A stretch of 64,000 nucleotides of DNA from assembly GCA_947178215.1 (NCBI GenBank), contig CAMWXJ010000013.1, forward strand, positions 24,906 through 88,905, given 5' to 3'. This document shows, piece by piece, positions 8,916 to 16,647 of the stretch. Position numbers and translations under genes: made by a program. Position 1 is the stretch's first letter, and every line of letters starts with the position of its first letter. The stretch comes from an uncultured Porphyromonadaceae bacterium (GTDB lineage: Bacteria; Bacteroidota; Bacteroidia; Bacteroidales; Muribaculaceae). The notes beneath the pieces are model-generated. The model did no database searches. It saw only the letters and a program-made list of their open reading frames with translations, and was not told the origin of the DNA.

Positions 8916-11288
8916 ATGTCGCAAAAAATGACAGCGCGCCAGCGCACCCTCATAGCCGCACTCTGGATAATGTTTGCGGCCGCCATAGCGGCCGCCGGAG
9001 TGTTCTTTTTCATGGTCTACAACGGAGCCATAGGCTATATGCCTGCCATTGAAGACCTCAAAAACCCGTCGGATCGCTTTGCATCGGTTGTGTACTCGGC
9101 CGACGGTAAGGAACTCGGACGCTATTTTCGCAACACAGGCAATCGCGTGTATGCCGACTTCGACGAAATATCCGACAATGTGATCAACGCCCTCATCGCC
9201 ACCGAGGACTCCCGTTTCCGTGAACACTCGGGCATTGACGGGCGCGCCTTGTCGCGTGTGCTCTTCAAGACAATCATCCTCCAACAGCGCAATTCTGGCG
9301 GCGGCTCCACCATTACCCAGCAGCTCGCCAAGCAGCTTTACTCGCCCGAGAGCTCAGGCTTCCTGAGCCGCGCACTTCAAAAGCCTATCGAATGGATGAT
9401 AGCGGTGAAACTCGAACGCTTCTACTCAAAGGATGAGATAATCAAAATGTATCTCAACCAGTTTGACTTCCTCTACAACGCCGTGGGCATCAAAAGCGCA
9501 GCTTGGGTATACTTCGGCAAGACTCCCGCCGAGCTCACCGTCGACGAGGCCGCCACGCTCGTAGGCATGGTTAAGAATCCATCGTATTACAACCCCGTGC
9601 GTCAGCCCGAGCGCACCAAAGAGCGCCGCAACACTGTGCTCGAACAGATGCGCAAAGCCGGCATGCTTACCGACGCGGAGCTCGCCGAATATCAGTCCAA
9701 GCCCCTCACCCTGTCGTTTCATAAAGTTGACCACAAGGAGGGCCCGGCGCCTTACTTCCGCGAAGAGCTTCGCCGCATGCTACGCGCCACCAAGCCTCGC
9801 AAGAGCGACTACCGCGAGTGGGAGGCCGACCGCTACACGGCCGACTCGATAGCGTGGTTTACCGACCCTCTCTATGGATGGATTGAAAAAAATCCCAAGC
9901 CCGACGGCTCAAAGTGGGACATCTACACCGACGGCCTGAAAATATACACCACCATCGACTCCCGCATGCAACAATATGCCGAGGAGGCCGTGACCGAGCA
10001 CCTGTCCAAGACACTCCAACCAGCCTTTTTCCGTGAGAAAAAGGGCTCGAAATACGCCCCCTACACTACCAACCGCCAGGAGGCGTCGGAGTCGACCATA
10101 CGGTCGCTCATAGCGCGCGCTATGAAAAACACCGACCGCTACCGCAACATGAAGAAGGCCGGACTGAGCGACGCCGAAATCGAGAAGTCGTTCCGCGAGC
10201 CTATCGACATGAAAGTGTTCAGCTACTCGCAAGGACTCACCGACACGGTGATGACTCCCATGGACTCGCTAATGTACACCAAAAGCTTCCTGCGCGCCGG
10301 CTTCATGTCAATGGACCCGGTCACCGGCCAGGTCAAGGCATATGTAGGTGGTCCCAACTTCGCCGCGTTCCAGTATGACATGGTGTCGACCGGACGCCGC
10401 CAGATAGGTTCGACCGTGAAGCCGTTTCTCTACACATACGCCATGGAGGAAGGATTCACCCCGTGCGACGAATTCTCCAACACCCAGCCTGTGCTCTACG
10501 ACGAAGTGGGCAATATGTGGACCCCACGCAACTCAGGCTCGGCCCGTGTAGGCGAAATGGTGACACTCCACTGGGCGCTCACCAACTCCAACAACTGGAT
10601 TTCGGCACGCCTCATCGCCGAACTCTCCCCCTCGGAGCTTGTACGCACGATGCACAACTTCGGCATTACCGGCCATCTCGACCCCGTGATGTCGCTGTGT
10701 CTCGGCCCTGCCGACGTCTCGGTCAAGGAAATGGTGACGGCCTACACAGCATTCGCCAACAAAGGCATGCGCTCCGACCCGCTCTTCGTCACCGCCATCA
10801 CCGACTCACAGGGCAACATCATCTCCGAGTTCGCCCCGCGACAGACCGAAGTCATATCGGAGAAAGCATGGTTCAAGATGCTGTCGATGCTCCGCAGCGT
10901 CATCGACGCCGGCACCGGCAACCGCATACGCCGCGCTCCCTTCAACATCACCGCCCCCACCGGTGGCAAGACCGGTACCACCAACGACAACTCCGACGGC
11001 TGGTTCATGGCTTTCACTCCCTCGCTCGTATCCGGCACATGGGTGGGTGGCGACGAACGCTATATCCATTTCAACAGCATGGCCCTCGGACAGGGCGCCT
11101 CAATGGCCCTTCCAATCTACGGCCGCTTCATGAGCAAAGTGTATGCCGACCCGACACTGCCCTACCGTCAGGACGAGGACTTCCCCTATCCCACTTTCGA
11201 CCTTTGCGAACGCGAATTTATAGGTACCGCAGCCGACGACCCCGACCGTCAGGCCGAAGAAGCCTCGATAGAGGGTGTGTTTGACTGA
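8916..11288 (+). CDS. Class A penicillin-binding protein (PBP1A-like glycosyltransferase/transpeptidase)
   Basis: A 790-residue bifunctional peptidoglycan synthase. After one N-terminal membrane helix, the GT51 domain shows EDSRFREHSGID (catalytic Glu), GGSTITQQLAKQL and KDEIIKMYLNQ. The transpeptidase domain shows STVK (active-site Ser and Lys), SNN and KTGTTN, in the order expected for a penicillin-binding domain. It polymerises lipid II glycan and cross-links stem peptides at the periplasmic face. ATG 8916 is chosen because the promoter -7 box occupies the upstream in-frame ATG. The threonine deaminase gene follows after 64 bases on the same strand. Beta-lactams are the expected inhibitors of the second domain. 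Confidence 0.95.
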   Translation: MSQKMTARQRTLIAALWIMFAAAIAAAGVFFFMVYNGAIGYMPAIEDLKNPSDRFASVVYSADGKELGRYFRNTGNRVYADFDEISDNVINALIATEDSRFREHSGIDGRALSRVLFKTIILQQRNSGGGSTITQQLAKQLYSPESSGFLSRALQKPIEWMIAVKLERFYSKDEIIKMYLNQFDFLYNAVGIKSAAWVYFGKTPAELTVDEAATLVGMVKNPSYYNPVRQPERTKERRNTVLEQMRKAGMLTDAELAEYQSKPLTLSFHKVDHKEGPAPYFREELRRMLRATKPRKSDYREWEADRYTADSIAWFTDPLYGWIEKNPKPDGSKWDIYTDGLKIYTTIDSRMQQYAEEAVTEHLSKTLQPAFFREKKGSKYAPYTTNRQEASESTIRSLIARAMKNTDRYRNMKKAGLSDAEIEKSFREPIDMKVFSYSQGLTDTVMTPMDSLMYTKSFLRAGFMSMDPVTGQVKAYVGGPNFAAFQYDMVSTGRRQIGSTVKPFLYTYAMEEGFTPCDEFSNTQPVLYDEVGNMWTPRNSGSARVGEMVTLHWALTNSNNWISARLIAELSPSELVRTMHNFGITGHLDPVMSLCLGPADVSVKEMVTAYTAFANKGMRSDPLFVTAITDSQGNIISEFAPRQTEVISEKAWFKMLSMLRSVIDAGTGNRIRRAPFNITAPTGGKTGTTNDNSDGWFMAFTPSLVSGTWVGGDERYIHFNSMALGQGASMALPIYGRFMSKVYADPTLPYRQDEDFPYPTFDLCEREFIGTAADDPDRQAEEASIEGVFD

Positions 11289-11352
11289 CCTCTCTCTCCT
11301 CGTTCATTCCATCGTCACAACCAATCCTATCCACACAATATTATCAGATGCC

Positions 11353-12552
11353 ATGGCAGAACTGAACATTTCAGAAGTTTTCAACGCCTCCAAAGTGCTT
11401 GCCGGCGTTGCCCGCCATCCGAAACTTATCGGACCGGTCAAGGGTATTACCGAAGCTGAGGTTTACCTTAAACCCGAAAATCTCCAGCACACCGGCTCAT
11501 TCAAGCTTCGTGGTGCCTACTACAAAATCTCGCAGCTCACCCCCGAGGAGAAAGCAAAGGGCGTGATAGCTTGCTCGGCAGGCAACCACGCCCAGGGCGT
11601 GGCTCTCGGCGCCACCCACAACGGCATCAAGAGCCTCATCTGCCTCCCCGCAGGCGCACCCATATCCAAAGTCGAGGCTACCAAGGCCCTCGGGGCCGAA
11701 GTGTGCCTTGTGCCCGGCGTCTACGACGATGCCTACGCCAAGGCCATCGAGCTTCAAAAAGAGCACGGCTATACGTTTGTTCACCCCTTCGACGACCCTC
11801 TCGTAATCGCCGGCCAGGGCACCATCGGACTTGAAATCATCAAGGAGATGGACGACGTTGACGCCGTGGTCGTTCCTATCGGCGGCGGCGGCCTCATCTC
11901 GGGCGTGGCTTTCGCTCTCAAAACCCTCAAACCCGACATCGAAGTGTATGGCGTACAGGCCGAGGGTGCTCCCTCCATGGCCGAGTCAATCGCCAAGAAC
12001 GAACGCATCCACCTCGACGCCGTACAGACCATTGCCGACGGTATCGCGGTGAAAGAGCCAGGTGTCAACACCTTTGAGATGGTACAGAAGTATGTCGACA
12101 AGATTGTCACCGTGTCCGACGACGAAATTGCCGCAGCAATCCTCTACCTCCTCGAGAAACAAAAACTCGTGGCCGAGGGTGCCGGAGCCACTCCGCTTGC
12201 AGCCGTTCTCTTCCACAAGCTCCCCATCAAGGGCAAGAAAGTGGTGTGCCTCGTATCGGGCGGCAACATCGACGTTACATCGCTCAACCGTGTCATCGCC
12301 CGCGGTCTCGTCAAGTCGGGCCGCGACTGCAACCTCGTAGTCCAGACCGCCGACAAGCCCGGCCAACTCGCCGAAATCTGCACAATTATCGGTCAGCTCG
12401 GAGGCAACATCATGTCGGTAAAGCATGACCGCGTCGACACAGGCAACAACATCAACGGCTGCCGTCTCCTTATCGAAATCGAGACACGCAACATGCAGCA
12501 CGTCAAGGAAATCAAGCAAGCTCTGCGCGAAGCCGGCTTCGGCGTCGACTAA
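11353..12552 (+). CDS. ilvA: Threonine ammonia-lyase (threonine deaminase), short form with ACT domain
   Basis: A 399-residue PLP enzyme converting L-threonine to 2-oxobutanoate and ammonia, the first step towards isoleucine. The PLP-lysine motif is HTGSFKLRGA, and the phosphate-binding glycine loop is GGGGLISG. Residues from about 325 to the end form a single ACT-like regulatory domain (TADKPGQLAEI), as in the 400-residue form common in Bacteroidota, not the 500-residue two-ACT E. coli IlvA. Start ATG 11353 fits the family N-terminus; the frame is open to 11275 but that start would overlap the PBP gene. A hairpin terminator follows at 12580-12610. Confidence 0.93.
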   Translation: MAELNISEVFNASKVLAGVARHPKLIGPVKGITEAEVYLKPENLQHTGSFKLRGAYYKISQLTPEEKAKGVIACSAGNHAQGVALGATHNGIKSLICLPAGAPISKVEATKALGAEVCLVPGVYDDAYAKAIELQKEHGYTFVHPFDDPLVIAGQGTIGLEIIKEMDDVDAVVVPIGGGGLISGVAFALKTLKPDIEVYGVQAEGAPSMAESIAKNERIHLDAVQTIADGIAVKEPGVNTFEMVQKYVDKIVTVSDDEIAAAILYLLEKQKLVAEGAGATPLAAVLFHKLPIKGKKVVCLVSGGNIDVTSLNRVIARGLVKSGRDCNLVVQTADKPGQLAEICTIIGQLGGNIMSVKHDRVDTGNNINGCRLLIEIETRNMQHVKEIKQALREAGFGVD

Positions 12553-12579
12553 GCTCTTCAACTTGTCGTAACCCACATG

Positions 12580-12614
12580 GCCCCGGAGCTACCTGCAACG
12601 GCTCCGGGGCTGTT
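12580..12614 (+). terminator. Rho-independent terminator after ilvA
   Basis: GCCCCGGAGC (12580-12589) pairs perfectly with GCTCCGGGGC (12601-12610), followed by a short T-rich tail. It overlaps an apparent ATG at 12577, which argues against translation of the next gene from that codon. Confidence 0.8.
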
Positions 12615-12648
12615 TCGTACAATTGTTGCACCACCACACATCTTCCAA

Positions 12649-13593
12649 TTGAGACTCCTCCACTTCCTTTCGGTCACCGTCATGCTGTCGGCTATCGGCT
12701 GCACCGGCAGTCAGACGGAAAGCGCCATCAAGATAGTGCGCCTCGACCATGCGATTGAGTCAGGCGCAATCGCCGACGCCGATACGGCGGCTTTTGACGC
12801 ATGGATTTACGCCACGACCGGCATCTCCGACGCCGGCAACCGCGACTCGATATGCCGAGCCCTGAGCTCATCGGCGGCCTACACTGTGTTTGCCCCCGAC
12901 ATCGCCGGCATGCTCCCCGACGACGCCCTGACCATACCCCCGCATTACAGAAAGCCCGACGGCTTTCCTTCACGGATTTACGGAGTCATCTCCCCCTACC
13001 GCCAGAGCGTGGTTACGGTCGACACACTGCTGTTTGTCGCTCTCAACCACTATCTCGGAGCCGACTATGCCGGATACCGTTCCTTTCCGGCCTATCAGCG
13101 ACTCCTCAAAGAAGCCTCACGGATACCCTTAGACGTGACGGAAGCGTGGCTGCGTAGCCGCTACCCGTCCGCCTATTCCACGGCCACCCCCACCCTACTT
13201 CAGCGCATGGTCTACGAAGGTGCCTTAGCGGCCGCGACAGCCGACTGCCTCGACATCGACGACGGACCCGCCGTCATGGGCTGGACCGCCGAGGAATGGG
13301 ACGATGCAATAGCCCACGAAGCCGTGGCATGGGAACGGATTGTTGGAGGCGATATGCTCTATGCCGACGATCCGGCGCTAATCTCCCGCATCATCGAGCC
13401 CGCGCCCGCATCGCCCGACGTCAGCCCCGATGCCCCCGGCCGCATAGGCCGCTTCATCGGTCTGCGCATGGTGAGGGCCTCATCCGTATCTCCCCTCGAC
13501 ATACTCGGCTCAGGCGGCGGCAACTATGCCGAAATTATGCGCGCTTATCCCCGCACGCTCGCTTCCTCCCGAAGTATGACAACTGCCCGGTGA
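12649..13593 (+). CDS. GldB-like lipoprotein
   Basis: About 314 residues if translation begins at TTG 12649, which gives a compact lipoprotein signal ending in a lipobox SAIGC. The frame extends up to 12577 but runs through the ilvA terminator. The body resembles GldB-family gliding-motility-related lipoproteins: IVRLDHAIESG near the start, a VDTLLFVALNHYLGADY segment, LLQRMVYEGALAAA and a C-terminal RIGRFIGLRMVRA. In Bacteroidota without gliding, GldB-like proteins are conserved but of unknown role, probably at the inner face of the outer membrane. The thioredoxin-like gene follows 31 bases later on the same strand. Family call is from recognised pattern, not search. Confidence 0.65.
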   Translation: MRLLHFLSVTVMLSAIGCTGSQTESAIKIVRLDHAIESGAIADADTAAFDAWIYATTGISDAGNRDSICRALSSSAAYTVFAPDIAGMLPDDALTIPPHYRKPDGFPSRIYGVISPYRQSVVTVDTLLFVALNHYLGADYAGYRSFPAYQRLLKEASRIPLDVTEAWLRSRYPSAYSTATPTLLQRMVYEGALAAATADCLDIDDGPAVMGWTAEEWDDAIAHEAVAWERIVGGDMLYADDPALISRIIEPAPASPDVSPDAPGRIGRFIGLRMVRASSVSPLDILGSGGGNYAEIMRAYPRTLASSRSMTTAR

Positions 13594-13624
13594 GCCATTC
13601 GGACCGTCCGGTTGTTACACTTAC

Positions 13625-14155
13625 ATGAAAAAGACAATCGGACTCTTTTTGCTCGCCATCGCGGTTTGCATCATATCGATAGCAGCCTATACCGAGCGCG
13701 TCTACCAGCCGCGCGAAGGATTCCGCGCACCGGCTTTCGAGATGCCCGCAGTAGCAGATACAACCAAGACACTGCGTCTGGCCGACCTCAAAGGACGCTA
13801 TGTGCTTCTCTCTTTCTGGTCGGCGGCCGACCCTCAGAGCCGCATGCGCAACATGACTTATGATGTGATGACACGCGAAATAGACCGCGGCCTCAATCAT
13901 CGCGCCGACTCGATAGTGTTTCTGTCGGTCAACTTCGACGCCTCACACAAACTGGTGCGCGAACTGGCCGCACGCGACAGCCTTTCGGTCGATTATCTCG
14001 GACGTATAGAAGGTCAGGCCGCCCAGCGGCTTATTACTGACTACCGCCTCGCCGACGGCTACCGCGCATATCTCATCGACCCATCGGGCCGTGTGGTTGC
14101 CCGCAATCCGTCGAGCAACACTATGCGCGACATCGTCACCGACGCGTCACGCTGA
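13625..14155 (+). CDS. Membrane-anchored thioredoxin-fold protein lacking the CXXC site
   Basis: A 176-residue protein with an N-terminal membrane anchor or signal (residues 5-22) and a TlpA/AhpC-like thioredoxin fold: FRAPAFEMPAV, LADLKGRYVLLSFW, then SAADPQS exactly where redox-active members have CXXC (about 66-72), and AYLIDPSGRVVARNP near the end. There is no cysteine in the active-site loop, so disulfide chemistry is unlikely; a structural or binding role in the periplasm is more plausible. It follows the GldB-like gene closely and ends 2 bases before the convergent holA stop. Confidence 0.78.
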   Translation: MKKTIGLFLLAIAVCIISIAAYTERVYQPREGFRAPAFEMPAVADTTKTLRLADLKGRYVLLSFWSAADPQSRMRNMTYDVMTREIDRGLNHRADSIVFLSVNFDASHKLVRELAARDSLSVDYLGRIEGQAAQRLITDYRLADGYRAYLIDPSGRVVARNPSSNTMRDIVTDASR

Positions 14156-14157
14156 GT

Positions 14158-15192
14158 TCAGCTCAGCGAACGTATAGTGAGAATCCTGTAAAGCAGATTG
14201 TGCAGCAGGTCAAATTCGTTTTGTCGTGACCCTATGCCCTTAGTCATGCGGTCAAAGCGGCGCAACTCCGCTATGATACCTATGTTGATATAGGCGTTGT
14301 AGTTACGCGCTCCGGTCTCGTAGTCGCGCAGTTGACCCTGCCATTTGAGGCCGAGCGCATCCATTTTGTCTGACGGCGACTTTGACGGAGTGAAGTGATA
14401 TATCAGCAGCCCCGAAAAGAAATTAAACAGTGCCGAAGTAGTCATCACCACCGGATTGGCCTTGGGATTGGAACGGAAATAAGCGAGAATAGTAAACATC
14501 CGCTTCATATCGCGCGCCGCGATAGCCGACACAAGCTCGAAGTTGTTGTAATCCTTGGATATGCCTATATTGCGCTCAATCGCTTCGGGCGTCACCATGG
14601 CTCCCTTGCCGAGAATAAGCGACAGCTTGTCTATCTCGTTGTAGAGCCTCGATGCATCGGTGCCGATATATTCGCTCAGCATCGCTATACCCTTAGGCTC
14701 GATATTGAGCCCCTTTTCGCGCACTATCGACTCGATTATCGGGCCAATGCTATTGTCGCGAAGCTTCTTTGACTCAAACACCACGGCACCGCCTTTACGC
14801 GCTGAGGAAAGTAAGTCGCGTCCCTTGGCCTGTGCTCCGCGAAACGCGAGCACAAACACTGTGGTCGATGACGGCGACGCCAGATAGGCCGACAACTTGT
14901 TGACCTCGTCGGCACGCATGGCCTGCGCTTCTTTCACAATGACAACCTGACGCTCCACCATCATAGGGAAGCTCCGGGCGGCTCCAATGATAGTTGTTGC
15001 GTCGGAAGTAGGGCCGTAAAAGGTAAAGAGACCGAAATCGCGGTCGGCCTCCGGCACAAGCGCTTCGAAGAGCTTCACCAGCTCGTCGGTGAAATAGCCC
15101 TCCTCGCCATGAAGAATATATGAACCCGCTACCTGCCCTTTTGCTACCGAAGCGCGGAGCGATGCGAAGGTTACAGCCTGCTGTGTTGCCAT
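14158..15192 (-). CDS. holA: DNA polymerase III subunit delta
   Basis: A 344-residue clamp-loader subunit. The N-terminal region shows SYILHGEEGYFTDEL, the HolA equivalent of a P-loop region without a functional Walker A. The middle has the conserved segment IGTDASRLYNEIDKLSL, and the end carries the helical collar domain (FDRMTKGIGSRQNEFDLLHNLL). Delta opens the beta sliding clamp for loading during replication. It is divergent from the HsdR-N-like gene starting at 15243, with only 50 bases between them, and convergent with the thioredoxin-fold gene. Confidence 0.93.
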   Translation of the reverse strand: MATQQAVTFASLRASVAKGQVAGSYILHGEEGYFTDELVKLFEALVPEADRDFGLFTFYGPTSDATTIIGAARSFPMMVERQVVIVKEAQAMRADEVNKLSAYLASPSSTTVFVLAFRGAQAKGRDLLSSARKGGAVVFESKKLRDNSIGPIIESIVREKGLNIEPKGIAMLSEYIGTDASRLYNEIDKLSLILGKGAMVTPEAIERNIGISKDYNNFELVSAIAARDMKRMFTILAYFRSNPKANPVVMTTSALFNFFSGLLIYHFTPSKSPSDKMDALGLKWQGQLRDYETGARNYNAYINIGIIAELRRFDRMTKGIGSRQNEFDLLHNLLYRILTIRSLS

Positions 15193-15242
15193 CTGTGACA
15201 GTTTGAAAAACTTTTCGTAAATTTACACACAATTTCGCATCC

Positions 15243-15725
15243 ATGCAAATGAAACCACTCAATCTGCCGCCCATACCGCTACGCGAACGCCCCTCGGCCA
15301 CACCCGGCGGACGCCCCGAAGTGTTTGACCCATTGCGGCGGCGGTGGGTGGCGCTGACAGCCGAGGAACGTGTGAGGCAACTGTTCACCGCGTGGCTCGT
15401 AGCCGCAAAAGGCTACCGGCCCACTCTAATGGCCAACGAGATGACCATTACGCTCAATGGCATGAGCCGCCGCTGCGACACGGTGGTGTTTGCCCCCGAC
15501 GGACGCCGTCCTCTCGCCATAATAGAATACAAAGCCCCGACAGTAAAAATCACCGCCGGGGTATTCGCTCAGGCTGCCCGATACAATACTGTACTTGCTA
15601 CGCCTGTACTTATAGTAAGCAACGGGCTGACGCATTATTGCGCCGTCACCGCCGCAGGAAGCGCACCGCGCTTTTTGGCCGACATACCGTCGTATGACGG
15701 GCTTATGGCCATCGCGGGAAGCTGA
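15243..15725 (+). CDS. HsdR N-terminal-like nuclease domain protein
   Basis: A 160-residue stand-alone protein resembling the N-terminal nuclease domain of type I restriction R subunits. The PD-(D/E)XK core is visible: Asp79 in RRCDTVV, then IIEYK with Glu95 and Lys97, followed by QAARYNTVL, a helix typical of HSDR_N. No helicase motor or S/M subunits are nearby, so it is not a restriction system by itself. The pairing with holA, divergent across 50 bases, is something I recall as common in Bacteroidota. Function unknown; a housekeeping DNA-processing role is possible. ATG 15243 or ATG 15249 are both usable starts. Confidence 0.75.
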   Translation: MQMKPLNLPPIPLRERPSATPGGRPEVFDPLRRRWVALTAEERVRQLFTAWLVAAKGYRPTLMANEMTITLNGMSRRCDTVVFAPDGRRPLAIIEYKAPTVKITAGVFAQAARYNTVLATPVLIVSNGLTHYCAVTAAGSAPRFLADIPSYDGLMAIAGS

Positions 15726-15726
15726 A

Positions 15727-16614
15727 TCACTCTATTAACGCTGTATAATAGCTCAACGACGTTGCCTTCACCTTGTAGGAGCGACCGAGTGCGTTACAGC
15801 CGAATGAAATCATGCTGTCTTCTTCGTCGTAACCGTCAATGTCGATATAAGCCGAAAAATCGGTTATGGCAAACGAGGGATAAGGCACGCCCATAATCGA
15901 GGGCACCAGCGAAGCGCAGGAGAGATAATATCCGTCATCGTCGAAGCTGATGACATCCACGTCGTCAAACACCATGTCGCCTACCGCCGGCATATTCTGG
16001 GCGAAACGTGCATTGCGCACCGTCACGGTAGCTTTTTCGGCACTTTTGAGAGTAATGAGATAGGTCGTCGACGAATTGGTGAAGCTATCGCTCGACGCAG
16101 AACTCACCACAGTGTTGCCGCAGCATACCACCTGACGGGGTATGAAATATATCTCAGTGTTGTCATCAGCTGTCAGCGAGCAGTGCACTATCATGCCGTT
16201 GTCATCGGGCTGGGATAGGAGCAAGGGACTTACAGGGCCGTACTCGAAATCCACGTCTTTGAAGCGGGTGTAGTCGCCCGAAGCAATTATATTGTCGCCG
16301 TCGGCCACCACGACGCCGTTAGTGGTATTCTTATATGGGATGAGGGTCAGCTTCGCGTCGACACCGCCGGCAAGGGTGAGGTCGGCGGTGAAATTCTGAT
16401 ACATGTAGGCGGTATAAGTCGTATTGTCGGCGATGTAGGCCTTGGCGGTGACGCCCTGCGGGCACACGTAGGTCAGTCCGGCAGGGAATTTCTCGGTCAT
16501 CACCACGTCACCGCGGTCTACTGTCGGCTTGTCGTCATCTCCGCCACACGATGTGAGGAAACCGGTGAGGGTACCTGCAAGCAGGAATATTCCGGTGAGT
16601 GCGTTGATTTTCAT
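15727..16614 (-). CDS. Lipoprotein of unknown function, partner of TonB receptor
   Basis: A 295-residue protein with a lipoprotein signal (GFLTSC) followed by an acidic GGDDD linker that often marks surface-exposed Bacteroidota lipoproteins. The rest looks all-beta, with no motif I recognise. ATG 16614 is preferred to TTG 16620. It lies 33 bases after the TonB-dependent receptor gene on the same strand, so the pair is probably co-transcribed and the lipoprotein may be a ligand-binding or accessory factor of that receptor (inference). Its stop is 1 base from the stop of the convergent HsdR-N-like gene. Confidence 0.7.
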   Translation of the reverse strand: MKINALTGIFLLAGTLTGFLTSCGGDDDKPTVDRGDVVMTEKFPAGLTYVCPQGVTAKAYIADNTTYTAYMYQNFTADLTLAGGVDAKLTLIPYKNTTNGVVVADGDNIIASGDYTRFKDVDFEYGPVSPLLLSQPDDNGMIVHCSLTADDNTEIYFIPRQVVCCGNTVVSSASSDSFTNSSTTYLITLKSAEKATVTVRNARFAQNMPAVGDMVFDDVDVISFDDDGYYLSCASLVPSIMGVPYPSFAITDFSAYIDIDGYDEEDSMISFGCNALGRSYKVKATSLSYYTALIE

Positions 16615-16647
16615 AATCAATAGTTAGGGGAATATATGATAAAAAGT

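Noticed and set aside
12577..12648. N-terminal extension of the GldB-like protein from ATG 12577
   Set aside because: The codons run through the ilvA terminator hairpin and give no signal peptide; the TTG at 12649 gives a proper lipoprotein signal.
15243..15725. Type I restriction-modification locus
   Set aside because: Only an HsdR-N-like domain is present; no helicase, HsdM or HsdS genes are near.
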